Shown one piece after another: positions 29,680-41,403 of a stretch of DNA of 64,000 nt. The position numbers and the translations under genes are program-made. Origin of the DNA: Lachnospiraceae bacterium (lineage in GTDB: Bacteria; Bacillota; Clostridia; Lachnospirales; Lachnospiraceae); NCBI GenBank assembly GCA_902363445.1, contig CABJAB010000007.1:1-64000 (forward strand). Direction: 5' to 3'. Below the pieces are notes generated by a model, which had not been told where the DNA came from, searched no databases, and saw nothing but the letters and a program-made list of their open reading frames with translations. Numbering within the stretch: the stretch's first letter is position 1; each line of letters begins with the position of its first letter.

Positions 29680-31491
29680 ATGATGCAGTTAATGTTGCAG
29701 TATGGATTTTATCTGATCGTTCTGGCAGCGCTGGCCGTTCCCCTGGGCAGCTATATCGGAAAGGTCATGAATGGGGAACACGTTTGGCTGTCCCGTATCC
29801 TGTTCCCTTGCGAGAGGGCGGTATACCGGGTAATGCGTGTTAAAGCAGATGAGGAGATGAACTGGAAGAAATATGCCGTATGTGCGTTTCTTTTCAGCGG
29901 AATCGGATTCCTGTTTGTGTTTCTGATTCAGATGCTTCAAGGCGTACTGCCGGGAAATCCCCAGGGGATACCCGGAATGTCCTGGCATCTGTCTTTCAAT
30001 ACAGCCATCAGCTTTGTAACTAATACCAACTGGCAGGCCTACAGTGGTGAAGCACAGGCCAGCTACCTGATTCAGGCATTAGGGTTGGCTGTACAGAATT
30101 TTGTGTCTGCGGCGACTGGAATCGCCGTATTATTTGCCCTGATCCGCGGTTTTATAAGGGTAAAGACAAATGGGCTGGGAAGCTTCTGGGTGGATATGAC
30201 GAGAACGGTCTTTTATATCCTGATTCCTCTTAACCTGGTGATCTCCATATTTCTAGTGAGTCAAGGCGTGGTTCAAAATCTGAAGCCGGCAGAAACAGTA
30301 GAGCTTTTAGAGCCGGCAGCTGTGGACGCGAAAGGAAATGTTCTGGAAAACGCGGAAATCGATCTGGAGAACGGCGTGGTCACCGTGGATGGAACGGCAG
30401 TCCCGGACGCGGATATCATTACAGAACAGATTGTTCCGCTGGGGCCGGCTGCCAGCCAGATTGCCATCAAGCAGACAGGGACGAACGGCGGCGGCTACTA
30501 TGGCGTGAATTCAGCCCATCCCCTGGAAAATCCCACTTGGCTGTCGAATCTGGTCGAGATGATATCCCTTTTGCTGATACCGGCGGCCCTCTGCTTTACC
30601 TTTGGCAGAAATGTAAAGAGTAAAAAACAGGGAAAAGCGATATTTGCGGCGATGTTCATCATGCTTGTCATCGCGCTTGCCGGTGTGGCGGCCAGTGAAC
30701 AGTCGGCCACACCAGGGCTGGCTCAGGAAGAGGCCGTGGATATTTCCATGGACGATCAGGCCGGGGGAAATATGGAAGGAAAAGAGTCCAGGTTCGGCAT
30801 CGCAGCGTCCTCCACTTGGGCGGCATACACGACTGCGGCATCCAACGGTTCCGTAAACTCCATGCACGACAGCTATACTCCACTTGGCGGTATGGTGCCG
30901 ATGATCTTGATGCAGCTTGGCGAGGTCATATTCGGAGGCGTCGGATGCGGACTGTATACCATGCTCGCCTTTGCGATACTGACCGTGTTCATAGCCGGCC
31001 TGATGGTGGGAAGGACTCCGGAGTATCTGTGCAAAAAAATAGAGCCGTATGAAATGAAATGGGCGGTAGTGGCCTGCCTGGCCACGCCAGTCGCGATCTT
31101 GATCGGGAGCGGCATCGCAGTCCTTGTGCCCAGCGTATCCGAATCCTTAAGTAACAGTGGCGCTCATGGATTTTCCGAAGTTTTATATGCGTTTACCTCT
31201 GCCGGAGGCAACAATGGATCGGCTTTTGCGGGGCTTAATGCCAATACGGTATTCTTAAACGTGAGCCTTGGCATCTGCATGCTGGCGGCCAGGTTTGCGC
31301 CAATGGCGGCGATGCTTGCCGTCGCGGGAAGCCTGGCGAAAAAGAAGAAGATTGCCGTGACGACGGGGACTTTGTCCACCAGTAATGGAATGTTTGTATT
31401 TCTGCTGATCTTTATCGTGCTGCTGGTAGGAGCGCTTAGCTTCTTCCCGGCATTGGCGCTGGGACCACTTGCGGAATTCTTCGCTTCATAA
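29680..31491 (+). CDS. kdpA: Potassium-transporting ATPase subunit KdpA
   Basis: The potassium channel-like subunit of the high-affinity KdpFABC pump, 603 residues with about ten membrane helices. Selectivity loops are visible: [13 protein letters not shown] near residue 105, [14 protein letters not shown], and [14 protein letters not shown]. It is somewhat longer than the E. coli protein because of a hydrophilic insert around residues 205-265. The ATG at 29680 is preferred because the GTG at 29671 is part of the AGGAGAGGTG ribosome site. No separate kdpF gene was found. Confidence 0.96.
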   Translation: MMQLMLQYGFYLIVLAALAVPLGSYIGKVMNGEHVWLSRILFPCERAVYRVMRVKADEEMNWKKYAVCAFLFSGIGFLFVFLIQMLQGVLPGNPQGIPGMSWHLSFNTAISFVTNTNWQAYSGEAQASYLIQALGLAVQNFVSAATGIAVLFALIRGFIRVKTNGLGSFWVDMTRTVFYILIPLNLVISIFLVSQGVVQNLKPAETVELLEPAAVDAKGNVLENAEIDLENGVVTVDGTAVPDADIITEQIVPLGPAASQIAIKQTGTNGGGYYGVNSAHPLENPTWLSNLVEMISLLLIPAALCFTFGRNVKSKKQGKAIFAAMFIMLVIALAGVAASEQSATPGLAQEEAVDISMDDQAGGNMEGKESRFGIAASSTWAAYTTAASNGSVNSMHDSYTPLGGMVPMILMQLGEVIFGGVGCGLYTMLAFAILTVFIAGLMVGRTPEYLCKKIEPYEMKWAVVACLATPVAILIGSGIAVLVPSVSESLSNSGAHGFSEVLYAFTSAGGNNGSAFAGLNANTVFLNVSLGICMLAARFAPMAAMLAVAGSLAKKKKIAVTTGTLSTSNGMFVFLLIFIVLLVGALSFFPALALGPLAEFFAS

Positions 31492-31535
31492 GCACGATGC
31501 CCTTGGTTTTTATGGCATAAGGAGGTATATAAGGA

Positions 31536-33605
31536 ATGTCTGGAAAAAAGAAAAGCGCTCTGGCCGATAAGAAAATGGCGGCCCGGGCCATAAAGGATTC
31601 ATTTATAAAATTAAAGCCCAGGACGCAGGTGAAAAACCCGGTCATGTTTTTGGTCTATCTGTCGGCCATATTGACTACAATCCTCTGGATTGTCTCACTG
31701 TTTGGAATAAAAGACGCCCCGTCGGGGTTTACTCTGGCCATCGCGGTCATCCTGTGGTTTACGGTATTGTTCGCCAACTTTGCCGAAGCAATTGCGGAGG
31801 GGCGGGGAAAAGCTCAGGCAGACGCCCTGCGGGCGGCAAAGAAGGATGTAGAGGCGCATATGATTCCGTCTGCTGACAAAAAAGAAGAGGTGAGCAAAGT
31901 CTCCTCTGCATCTTTGAAAAAAGGAGATATTGTCATTGTAAAGGCGGGAGAGCAGATTCCCGCCGACGGAGAAGTCATAGAAGGAGCGGCTTCCGTGGAT
32001 GAGAGCGCGATCACAGGAGAATCCGCGCCTGTCATCCGGGAAAGCGGCGGCGACAGGAGCGCGGTGACCGGCGGCACAACAGTCCTTTCCGATTGGCTGG
32101 TGATCCAGGTCACCAGTGAAGCGGGAGAAAGCTTTCTGGATAAAATGATCGCCATGGTGGAAGGCGCGTCCAGAAAGAAAACACCGAATGAGATCGCACT
32201 TCAGATTTTCCTGATTGCGCTTACGGTCATATTCGTCCTGGTTACGATTTCCCTCTACACCTATTCCATTTTTTCTGCCGATCAGGCAGGAATTCCGAAT
32301 CCCACTTCTGTCACTACGCTGGCCGCGCTTTTAGTCTGCCTTGCGCCTACTACGATCGGAGCACTGCTTTCCGCCATTGGAATTGCGGGCATGAGCCGTC
32401 TGAATCAGGCAAATGTGCTGGCCATGAGCGGCCGTGCCATTGAGGCCGCCGGTGATGTGGATATTCTGATGCTGGATAAGACCGGGACGATCACATTGGG
32501 AAACAGGCAGGCATCTGAATTGATTCCCGTGGACGGAACACTTCCGGAGGAGCTGGCCGACGCGGCCCAGCTGTCCTCCCTGGCTGATGAAACGCCGGAG
32601 GGAAGAAGCGTTGTGGTCCTGGCAAAGGAACAATTCGGAATCCGGGGCCGGAGCCTGGAAGATAAAAATATGGAATTCATTCCGTTCAGTGCGAAGACCA
32701 GGATGAGCGGTGTGAATTATGACGGAAATGAGATCAGGAAAGGCGCCGCTGATACAGTGAAGCAGTACGTGCTGGACAATGGAGGGAGCTATAGCTGGGA
32801 ATGTGATGAAGCGGTAAAGAAAATATCCAAGCAGGGCGGTACGCCCCTCGTTGTGGCAAAGAATCACAAAATTCTGGGAGTTATCCACCTGAAAGATATC
32901 ATCAAGCAGGGGGTTAAGGAAAAGTTTGCGGATCTCAGAAAAATGGGCATCAAAACCATTATGATCACCGGGGACAATCCGCTGACGGCGGCTGCCATAG
33001 CTGCGGAAGCCGGCGTCGACGATTTTCTGGCAGAAGCGACGCCGGAGGGAAAGCTCCAGATGATAAGAGAGTTTCAGGCAAAAGGCCATCTGGTGGCTAT
33101 GACGGGTGACGGGACGAACGACGCCCCGGCCCTGGCCCAGGCGGACGTGGCGGTGGCGATGAATTCCGGAACCCAGGCGGCAAAGGAAGCAGGCAACATG
33201 GTGGATCTGGATTCCTCACCCACAAAGCTGATTGAGATCGTCCGGATAGGAAAGCAGCTTCTGATGACCAGAGGAAGCCTGACCACCTTCAGTATCGCGA
33301 ATGATGTGGCAAAATACTTTGCCATCATACCGGCCCTCTTCATGGGACTTTACCCAGGTCTTTCTGCACTGAATATAATGGGTCTTCACAGCCCGTACAG
33401 CGCGGTCTTGTCCGCGATAATCTATAACGCTCTGATAATCATCGCGCTGATACCCCTGGCCTTAAAGGGCGTGAAGTACCGGGAGGTTTCCGCGGGGAAG
33501 CTTCTGTCCAGGAACCTGTTGGCGTACGGTATCGGAGGCGTCATAGCGCCGTTTATCTTCATTAAGCTGATTGATATGCTGTTGGCAGCGGCAGCGCTGG
33601 TTTGA
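31536..33605 (+). CDS. kdpB: Potassium-transporting ATPase subunit KdpB
   Basis: The P-type ATPase subunit of KdpFABC, 689 residues. The phosphorylated Asp is residue 314 in MLDKTGTIT. The actuator loop TGESAPV and the hinge motif [21 protein letters not shown] are intact. The membrane helices are those of a class IA P-type ATPase. An AAGGAGG site precedes the ATG, and kdpC follows after 18 bases. Confidence 0.97.
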   Translation: MSGKKKSALADKKMAARAIKDSFIKLKPRTQVKNPVMFLVYLSAILTTILWIVSLFGIKDAPSGFTLAIAVILWFTVLFANFAEAIAEGRGKAQADALRAAKKDVEAHMIPSADKKEEVSKVSSASLKKGDIVIVKAGEQIPADGEVIEGAASVDESAITGESAPVIRESGGDRSAVTGGTTVLSDWLVIQVTSEAGESFLDKMIAMVEGASRKKTPNEIALQIFLIALTVIFVLVTISLYTYSIFSADQAGIPNPTSVTTLAALLVCLAPTTIGALLSAIGIAGMSRLNQANVLAMSGRAIEAAGDVDILMLDKTGTITLGNRQASELIPVDGTLPEELADAAQLSSLADETPEGRSVVVLAKEQFGIRGRSLEDKNMEFIPFSAKTRMSGVNYDGNEIRKGAADTVKQYVLDNGGSYSWECDEAVKKISKQGGTPLVVAKNHKILGVIHLKDIIKQGVKEKFADLRKMGIKTIMITGDNPLTAAAIAAEAGVDDFLAEATPEGKLQMIREFQAKGHLVAMTGDGTNDAPALAQADVAVAMNSGTQAAKEAGNMVDLDSSPTKLIEIVRIGKQLLMTRGSLTTFSIANDVAKYFAIIPALFMGLYPGLSALNIMGLHSPYSAVLSAIIYNALIIIALIPLALKGVKYREVSAGKLLSRNLLAYGIGGVIAPFIFIKLIDMLLAAAALV

Positions 33606-33623
33606 GAAAGGCAGGTAATTGAG

Positions 33624-34229
33624 ATGAAAGCAATAAAAATGATTTTGCCCAGGGCGGCCCTTTTGTTTCTGCTTTTTACGGTCATATGCGGAATTTTGTA
33701 TCCTGGAGCCGTGACCGCGGTGGCTCAGACGGTATTTCCGGATAATGCAAACGGGAGTATCATTGAGGTAAATGGTAAAAAGTATGGAAGCGCGCTTCTT
33801 GGGCAGCAGTATACAGACGAGACTCACATGTGGGGAAGGATCATGAATCTGAACACGAATACTTACAAGGATAAAGACGGGAATGCCGTGATGTACGCCT
33901 CTCCTTCCAATCTGAGCCCGGTCAGCGAAGAATATAAGGAACTGGTGGCGCAGAGAGTGGAAAAGATCCGGTCTGCCCATCCGGAAAAAGGAGATACGCC
34001 GATACCGGTAGATCTGGTAACCTGTTCAGGGAGCGGGCTGGACCCTGATATCTCCGCGGCGGCCGCGGAATATCAGGCAGAACGCCTGGCGAGGGAGAAT
34101 GACAGATCTGTGGAGGAAATCGAGGATATCATAGAGAGATGTACAACACATAAGATTCTTGGGGTCTTTGGAGAAGAGACGGTCAATGTATTGAAGGTGA
34201 ATCTGATGCTGGACGGTATTTTGGAATAG
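33624..34229 (+). CDS. kdpC: Potassium-transporting ATPase subunit KdpC
   Basis: A 201-residue subunit that stabilises the Kdp complex. It has one N-terminal membrane helix (residues 10-33, AALLFLLFTVICGILYPGAV) and an extracellular domain with the family motif CSGSGLDPDISAAAAEYQ near residue 134. Family members use this domain to help nucleotide binding in KdpB. It precedes the unrecognised gene by 12 bases. Confidence 0.95.
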   Translation: MKAIKMILPRAALLFLLFTVICGILYPGAVTAVAQTVFPDNANGSIIEVNGKKYGSALLGQQYTDETHMWGRIMNLNTNTYKDKDGNAVMYASPSNLSPVSEEYKELVAQRVEKIRSAHPEKGDTPIPVDLVTCSGSGLDPDISAAAAEYQAERLARENDRSVEEIEDIIERCTTHKILGVFGEETVNVLKVNLMLDGILE

Positions 34230-34241
34230 GGAGGTCTGGAG

Positions 34242-35135
34242 ATGTATAAAATGAAGACTGCGCGAAGGGAAGAACTCAGGATAAGAGAGAAGATTTCCGG
34301 CATCTGCGGAGAGGCGGGATTAATTTCTCTGGTCTATGGAATCAGCAATGAGCTGTCTCTGAATCCGGATATTTATACCCAAGGGCATGAAAGAGAAGAC
34401 GGGAGTATTTGGATCTATTATGAACATTCGGAATTTCCGTGCAGTCTTCTCCTTAAAGAATATGGAGCTCTCATGGCGGCACTTCATGAAAAATATCCCA
34501 TTGTCATTTGCGGAAGCGCAGATGGCAGAGAAGCCGCCCAGCTGCAGGTGGTGAAAGAAGAATCAGAAGGAATCTGGTATTTTGAGAAGAGCAATATATC
34601 AGGAGAGGATTTTGATGAACTGGAGAGTATCTGTATTGTAGTCGGCACGGAAAGAGGAGAAAGAGAAGAGGAGCTGGCGGAGCTGCTCCGCGGCGTCCGC
34701 TGGGAGAATGAGGCGCTGGCTGTGAGACGGAGCTGGTATATGGAAAAAGCGCTGTCAGGTCTGGAGGAAATGTGCCCGGGCGCCTACTTCCGGTATTTGC
34801 CTCTTACGGAAGACGCAGAAGAAACCGTCTGGATGGAATCGCTCACCGTAACACAGATTGCGGAACTATGGAGCCTTCTCTTGGAAAACGGAGTCGGGGC
34901 GGCGGAATTTGAATATGTCCTGGAGGCTCTGGAACATAAGAACCTAGGTTCAGTCTACTCCTGGGAGCTGTCCCTCCGAATGGCTCTTAATGACAACGGG
35001 GTCACGGTACAGTACGAGGACCATGGATTCCGGATGGAACGGGCGGACGGAAGGAGGATGGTGTATGATTACGGGACCGGCAATGCGGCTGAGAAGATGC
35101 TTCTGAAGATTCTGTTTCCGGTTTCCTTTACGTGA
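34242..35135 (+). CDS. Unrecognised soluble protein of the kdp cluster
   Basis: A 297-residue, acidic, apparently soluble protein with no signal peptide, membrane helix or known motif. The N-terminus is charged (MYKMKTARREELRIREKIS). The middle contains IVICGSADGREAAQLQVVKEE, and the C-terminal third is Glu-rich with an EFEYVLEALEHKNLGSVYSW segment. It starts 12 bases after kdpC with a GGGAGG site and ends about 100 bases before kdpD, so it is translated with the pump genes. The position suggests a role in Kdp assembly or regulation, but nothing in the sequence proves it. Confidence 0.75.
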   Translation: MYKMKTARREELRIREKISGICGEAGLISLVYGISNELSLNPDIYTQGHEREDGSIWIYYEHSEFPCSLLLKEYGALMAALHEKYPIVICGSADGREAAQLQVVKEESEGIWYFEKSNISGEDFDELESICIVVGTERGEREEELAELLRGVRWENEALAVRRSWYMEKALSGLEEMCPGAYFRYLPLTEDAEETVWMESLTVTQIAELWSLLLENGVGAAEFEYVLEALEHKNLGSVYSWELSLRMALNDNGVTVQYEDHGFRMERADGRRMVYDYGTGNAAEKMLLKILFPVSFT

Positions 35136-35139
35136 AGCT

Positions 35140-35189
35140 CTTAATATAATCTTTATGGGAAATGGGGATTATCTCATAGGATTCTTATA
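35140..35189. promoter_or_regulatory. Candidate KdpE operator and promoter region of kdpD
   Basis: TTAATATAATCTT at 35141-35153 is identical to one of the motifs before ktrB. It extends into an 11-bp direct repeat (CTTAATA/CTTTATG at 35140 and 35151). A second 11-bp repeat, TCTCATA/TCTTATA (35172 and 35183), lies ten bases before a possible -10, TAAGAT (35200-35205). The pattern fits an OmpR-family activator bound at the -35 position. Confidence 0.55.
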
Positions 35190-35234
35190 AAATTTGTGTT
35201 AAGATGATAAAAAAGTACGGAGGTGAGGGCAGGT

Positions 35235-37946
35235 ATGGAGCGGGCAAAGCCGGATGAGATACTGAGGCAGATGGAGAAAGAAGAGCAGAAGGAAAGCAGA
35301 GGGCATCTGAAGATATTTTTCGGATACGCTGCCGGAGTGGGAAAGACTTACGCGATGCTGAAGGCCGCCCATGCCGCGAAAAGAAGGGGCATAGACGTGG
35401 TTGCCGGATATATCGAGCCTCATACCAGGCCCCGTACGATGCAGCTTTTAAACGGCCTGGAGACGATTCCTCCGCTGGTCTTGTCTTATAAAGGGATCGC
35501 CGTAAAGGAATTTGACCTGGATGCCGCGATCGCCCGGCATCCAAAGCTGATCCTGGTGGATGAACTGGCGCATACCAACGCCCAGGGGAGCAGGCATGCG
35601 AAGCGGTATCAGGATATTGATGAGCTTCTCAATGCAGGGATAGATGTTTATACTACCGTGAATGTCCAGCATATAGAGAGCCTCAACGATATTGTGGCTT
35701 CCATAACTGGGATCATGGTGCAGGAGAGGATTCCGGATAAAATATTCGATGATGCCAGTCAGGTCGAGCTGGTGGATATCGAGCCGGAGGATCTGATCAA
35801 CCGGCTGAAGGAAGGAGAGGTTTATCAGCCGACGCAGGCAAAAAAGGCGCTGCACCATTTTTTCACGATTGAAAATCTGACGGCGCTCAGGGAGATCGCC
35901 CTTCGCCGGAGCGCCGACCGGGTGAATAAGCTCTCAGAACTGGCGAAGCAGTCGGGCGGAGGAGATTATTATACCGATGAACATATCCTGGTCTGTCTCT
36001 CCGCGTCTCCTTCCAATACGAAGATTATCCGGACGGCCGCCAGGATGGCCAGGGCATTCAGAGGAAGCCTGACAGCGATTTTCGTGGAAACTCCCAGATT
36101 TCGGGGCGCTTCCCCGGAGGATAAGAAAAGGCTCCGGGAGCATATCCATCTGGCAGAACAGCTGGGGGGGAAGGTAGAGACTGTATACGGGGAAGACGTG
36201 GCCCTTCAGATTGCGGAATACGCCAAGCTGTCCGGCGCATCCAAGATCGTGCTGGGGCGGAGCAATACACAGAAGAGATTCCTGATATCCAGGCAGTCCT
36301 TTACAGAGAGGCTGACGGAACTCGCGCCAAATCTGGATATCTACATTATTCCCGATAAGGCGATGCCCAGCTACCGGAGGCTGGCGGTGAAAAGAACAAG
36401 GAACCATTTTTCCTTGGCGGATGTTACAAAGACGATCGTCATACTTGTGTTGTCTTCCTTGGTGGGCATGGTCTTTCATCAGATAGGCTTTAATGATTCC
36501 AATATCATCATGGTATATATTTTGGGAGTGCTGTTTGCGGCAATCGTGACCACCGGGCGTATATACAGTATCGTCCTGTCCTTGGTCAGCGTGCTGGTGT
36601 TCAACTTCCTGTTCACCACGCCTAAATTTACCTTTCAGGCATATGGTCCGGAATATCCCGTGACCTTTCTGGTGATGTTCCTCACGGCTTTTGTGACCAG
36701 CTCCCTGACGACGAAGATAAAGAGACAGGCGGTCCAGTCCGCGGGCATGGCCTACCGGACACAGATCCTTCTGGATACGAATCAGCTGCTTCAGCAGCAG
36801 AAGAATACAGACGGCATCATAGAGGTGACGGCCAGCCAGCTCACAAAGCTGCTCCATCGGGATATCGCCTTTTATCCGTCTGAAGAGGGCGATCTAAAGC
36901 AGCCGGTCTGGTATCCAAAGGATCCCGGCGTTTCCGGACAGGAAGCAGAAGTCAGGCCCCAAAAGGATTATCTTCTGGAGAATGAACAGGCGGTCGCCGC
37001 GTGGGTGTTTAAAAACAACAAACGGGCGGGCGCCGGCACCGATACGCTGGGAAATGCCCGGTATATGTATCTTGCGGTCCGCAGCGCCAATGATGTGTAC
37101 GGCGTGGTGGGCATCGATATGTATGGGGATCCGCTCAGCTCCTTTGAAAACAGCCTTTTGCTCTCTATATTGGGGGAGTGTGCCCTGGCTCTTGAGAAAG
37201 ACTTATATGGGAGAAAACGGGAAGAAGCGGCGGCTCAGGCCAAAAATGAGCAGCTCCGCGCCAATCTCCTCCGTTCCATTTCCCACGATCTGAGGACGCC
37301 GCTGACCAGCATATCCGGAAATGCAGGCGTCCTGCTGGGAAACGGCGGCAGACTGGATGAAAGTAAGAAAAACCAGCTGTATACGGACATTTATGACGAT
37401 TCCATGTGGCTGATCAATCTGGTGGAGAACCTGTTGTCCGTGACCAGGATTGAAGACGGCACCATGCACCTTAACCTAGAGACAGAGCTTTTGGAGGAGG
37501 TCATCACAGAGGCCAGACGCCATGTCAACAGAAAGAGCGTGGAGCATGAAATCGAAGTAGTACAGAAGGACGAATTCATCCTGGCGAAAATGGATGCCCG
37601 CCTGATCGTGCAGGTGATAATCAATCTCATCGACAATGCCATTAAATATACGCCTCCCGGTTCGAGGATCGTCATCACGGTGGCAAAGGCCGGAAGGATG
37701 GCAGTCGTGGAGGTGGCGGACAACGGACCTGGGATTGCTGATGATTTGAAGGATAAGATATTTGAAATGTTTTATACGGCCAATAATGGGATCGCGGACA
37801 GCAGAAGAAGCCTGGGGCTTGGCCTGGCTCTGTGCAAATCCATTATAACGGCCCACGGAGGGACCATAACCGTGAGGGACAATGAACCCCGCGGCACTAT
37901 ATTTCAGTTCACCCTGCCATCAGAGGAGGCAATGTTGCATGAATAA
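35235..37946 (+). CDS. kdpD: Osmosensitive potassium sensor kinase KdpD
   Basis: A 903-residue sensor histidine kinase. In order it has the N-terminal KdpD domain with Walker A GYAAGVGKT near residue 30 and LILVDELAHTN, a Usp-like domain with LVCLSASPSNTKI near residue 245, four membrane helices around residues 390-490, a GAF-like region, the phospho-acceptor His in SISHDLRTPLTSISG near residue 683, and HATPase motifs NLIDNAIKYTPPG and GLGLALCKSI. All parts are intact. The ATG at 35235 is preferred; the GTG at 35223 belongs to the GGAGGTGAG ribosome site. It overlaps kdpE by eight bases. Confidence 0.96.
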   Translation: MERAKPDEILRQMEKEEQKESRGHLKIFFGYAAGVGKTYAMLKAAHAAKRRGIDVVAGYIEPHTRPRTMQLLNGLETIPPLVLSYKGIAVKEFDLDAAIARHPKLILVDELAHTNAQGSRHAKRYQDIDELLNAGIDVYTTVNVQHIESLNDIVASITGIMVQERIPDKIFDDASQVELVDIEPEDLINRLKEGEVYQPTQAKKALHHFFTIENLTALREIALRRSADRVNKLSELAKQSGGGDYYTDEHILVCLSASPSNTKIIRTAARMARAFRGSLTAIFVETPRFRGASPEDKKRLREHIHLAEQLGGKVETVYGEDVALQIAEYAKLSGASKIVLGRSNTQKRFLISRQSFTERLTELAPNLDIYIIPDKAMPSYRRLAVKRTRNHFSLADVTKTIVILVLSSLVGMVFHQIGFNDSNIIMVYILGVLFAAIVTTGRIYSIVLSLVSVLVFNFLFTTPKFTFQAYGPEYPVTFLVMFLTAFVTSSLTTKIKRQAVQSAGMAYRTQILLDTNQLLQQQKNTDGIIEVTASQLTKLLHRDIAFYPSEEGDLKQPVWYPKDPGVSGQEAEVRPQKDYLLENEQAVAAWVFKNNKRAGAGTDTLGNARYMYLAVRSANDVYGVVGIDMYGDPLSSFENSLLLSILGECALALEKDLYGRKREEAAAQAKNEQLRANLLRSISHDLRTPLTSISGNAGVLLGNGGRLDESKKNQLYTDIYDDSMWLINLVENLLSVTRIEDGTMHLNLETELLEEVITEARRHVNRKSVEHEIEVVQKDEFILAKMDARLIVQVIINLIDNAIKYTPPGSRIVITVAKAGRMAVVEVADNGPGIADDLKDKIFEMFYTANNGIADSRRSLGLGLALCKSIITAHGGTITVRDNEPRGTIFQFTLPSEEAMLHE

Positions 37947-38640
37947 GCCATTGATACTAATTGTAGAAGACGATACGGCGGTAAAGAATCTGATATCCAC
38001 CACGCTGGAGATGCAGAATTATAAATTTCATACGGCGGAGACGGGGCAGCAGGCCGTGATGGCGGCGGCATCCCAGAATCCGGATGTGATGCTCCTGGAT
38101 CTTGGGCTCCCGGACATGGACGGAGTGGAGATCATCAAGAAGGTGAGGAGCTGGTCCAACATACCGATCATAGTTATCAGTGCCCGGAGCGAGGACAGGG
38201 ATAAGATCGATGCGCTGGATGCCGGAGCAGATGATTATCTGACAAAGCCGTTTTCTGTGGAGGAGCTCCTGGCCAGACTCCGGGTGACGCTCCGCCGCCT
38301 GAGTTATATGCAGTCCTCAAAGGCCGCCGACGAGGTGGTGTTTGTCAACGGGGATTTAAGGATCGATTATTCCGCCGGATGCGCGTACATGGAGGAGAAG
38401 GAGCTGCACCTGACGCCTATTGAATATAAACTCCTGTGCCTGCTCGCAAAAAATGTGGGCAAGGTCCTGACTCATACGTATATAACCAGAGAGGTATGGG
38501 GAAGCGCCTGGGAGAATGACGTGGCGTCCCTGAGAGTGTTCATGGCCACACTGCGTAAGAAGATCGAGACAGATCCGGCCCAGCCGAAATATATCCAAAC
38601 CCATGTTGGCGTAGGATACCGGATGCTGAGAATAGAATAG
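37939..38640 (+). CDS. kdpE: Response regulator KdpE
   Basis: A 233-residue OmpR-family regulator. The receiver has the acidic pocket EDD at residues 10-12, phospho-acceptor Asp54 in MLLDLGLPDMDG and the conserved Lys in LTKPFSVEELLAR. The winged-helix DNA-binding domain covers the C-terminal 100 residues (LTPIEYKLLCLLAKNVGKV). It starts inside the end of kdpD (ATGAATAA overlap), so the pair is translationally coupled. Its likely targets are the 11-bp-period repeats before ktrB and kdpD. Confidence 0.96.
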   Translation: MNKPLILIVEDDTAVKNLISTTLEMQNYKFHTAETGQQAVMAAASQNPDVMLLDLGLPDMDGVEIIKKVRSWSNIPIIVISARSEDRDKIDALDAGADDYLTKPFSVEELLARLRVTLRRLSYMQSSKAADEVVFVNGDLRIDYSAGCAYMEEKELHLTPIEYKLLCLLAKNVGKVLTHTYITREVWGSAWENDVASLRVFMATLRKKIETDPAQPKYIQTHVGVGYRMLRIE

Positions 38641-38651
38641 TACAGAGAAAT

Positions 38652-38683
38652 AAAACGGGCAGCCATATGGCTGCCTGTTTTAT
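38652..38683 (+). terminator. kdpDE terminator
   Basis: Stem AAAACgGGCAGCC / GGCTGCCtGTTTT, with a T-run formed by the stem itself. A second small hairpin (ATACCCA/TGGGTAT, 38704-38721) lies between it and the end of gdhA and may serve the leftward gdhA transcript. Confidence 0.88.
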
Positions 38684-38746
38684 ATAATAGGGGGTGTAAT
38701 ACAATACCCAGTTATGGGTATTATAAGCAAAATAGAATAGGTATCG

Positions 38747-40168
<1,422 letters not shown>

Positions 40169-40170
40169 TT

Positions 40171-40199
40171 AATATAACACTCCCAACTTCGTAAGTCAA
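40171..40199 (-). promoter_or_regulatory. gdhA promoter
   Basis: Minus strand TTGACT (40194-40199), 17-base spacer, TATATT (40171-40176). The predicted leader is about 80 bases and contains the hairpin at 40111-40156. Confidence 0.75.
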
Positions 40200-40218
40200 T
40201 TGGAATGGCGCCGGGGGA

Positions 40219-41217
40219 TTAATTTTCAGCAAATTCGCCAAAAAAATCCTGGCTGAAGAGTTCTTTTATTTTATTTAAGTCAGCAGTTTGCCCTAATATC
40301 CACATCAGCTTGGCAAATGCAGCCTCGGTGGTCATGGTACCGGCGGAGAGCACGCCTGCTTTGGATGCCTCCACGCCCACGTCATATACGGTCAGATCAC
40401 AGCCGTCGTGGATGCACTGGGTGGTGACTGCCACCGGAATCTCCTTTTTGATCAGTGCTTTAATGGGCGGAAGCAGATTTCTGCGTGAGTTCGGTATCCC
40501 TCCCAGCCCGAAGGCTTCCAGCACCACGGCCCGGTACCCCAGCTGAGGTATGGCTTCCAGCAGTTCCGGCTTCATGCCGGGGACCAGCTTCAAAAGCAGG
40601 ACATTGGGGTTGAAGTTATCGTTAAGCGTCAGGGATTTCCTGGAAAGGGGGGCCGGCTCTCTGTCTAAGATCACTTTGCCGTCTTTGATGGATCCCTCCG
40701 GCTCACGGTTTATACTTTCAAAAGCGTGAAGCCCAAGGGAACTGGTCTTTCGGGCATGGCAGCCGTGGATGATGATGCCGTCAAAGACGAGGTACACACC
40801 GGCAAGCCGTCCGTCCGCGGCGGCCCGGAACGCATCGAGGATATTGCGTTTTCCGTCTGTGTCTGGCTCTCCGATGGGTATCTGGGAACCGGTAAGAATG
40901 ACCGGTTTATTGAGATTCTGCAGCATGAAGGACAGCGCGGCGGCAGTGTATGCCATGGTATCGGTACCGTGGGTAATGACTACGCCGTCAAAGATGGAAA
41001 GGCCTGCAAAGACGGCCTGTGCGATGGAAGCCCACTCTTCCGGCTGGATGTTGGTGCTGTCCAGACTCAGAAGTTCTTTATAGTGGATCTCACAAAGACC
41101 GTTCAGTTCCGGAATCAGACGTACCATGGATGCGCCGTCCATCTGAGGAGAGAGACCGTTTTCCGTTGGGGAAGAGGCGATAGTGCCGCCTGTGGAGAGG
41201 AGTAAGACCTTCTTCAT
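40219..41217 (-). CDS. ansA: Type I L-asparaginase
   Basis: It hydrolyses L-asparagine to aspartate and ammonia. The 332-residue protein has no signal peptide, so it is cytoplasmic. Both catalytic Thr motifs are present: STGGTIASS at residues 8-16 and THGTDTMAYTA near residue 85. The C-terminal domain with VTTQCIHDGCDLTVYDVG resembles the bacterial type I enzyme. It lies upstream of gdhA in the same direction, linking asparagine and ammonium use. Confidence 0.93.
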   Translation of the reverse strand: MKKVLLLSTGGTIASSPTENGLSPQMDGASMVRLIPELNGLCEIHYKELLSLDSTNIQPEEWASIAQAVFAGLSIFDGVVITHGTDTMAYTAAALSFMLQNLNKPVILTGSQIPIGEPDTDGKRNILDAFRAAADGRLAGVYLVFDGIIIHGCHARKTSSLGLHAFESINREPEGSIKDGKVILDREPAPLSRKSLTLNDNFNPNVLLLKLVPGMKPELLEAIPQLGYRAVVLEAFGLGGIPNSRRNLLPPIKALIKKEIPVAVTTQCIHDGCDLTVYDVGVEASKAGVLSAGTMTTEAAFAKLMWILGQTADLNKIKELFSQDFFGEFAEN

Positions 41218-41248
41218 GAAAACCCTTCTTTCTATTCATATTGAAAAA

Positions 41249-41257
41249 AGTATAACA
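41249..41257 (-). promoter_or_regulatory. ansA extended -10 promoter
   Basis: Minus strand TGTTATACT is an extended -10 element; the -35 (TGTCAA, 17 bases upstream) is weak. It gives a short leader to the asparaginase ATG at 41217. Confidence 0.5.
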
Positions 41258-41368
41258 TAAATCAGCCGGCTTTGACAGGGGCGCATATTTATTTCATGGT
41301 TTGTTCATAAGAAATTTATAATAGAAGTAAAATTCTTGCTGACAGGCGGTGAATACGAAAAGAACCCC

Positions 41369-41397
41369 TTGAAAAAATGAAACTCCTGGTATATAAT
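41369..41397 (+). promoter_or_regulatory. serS promoter
   Basis: TTGAAA (41369-41374), 17-base spacer, TATAAT (41392-41397). It directly precedes the T-box leader. Confidence 0.85.
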
Positions 41398-41403
41398 AAG
41401 GGG

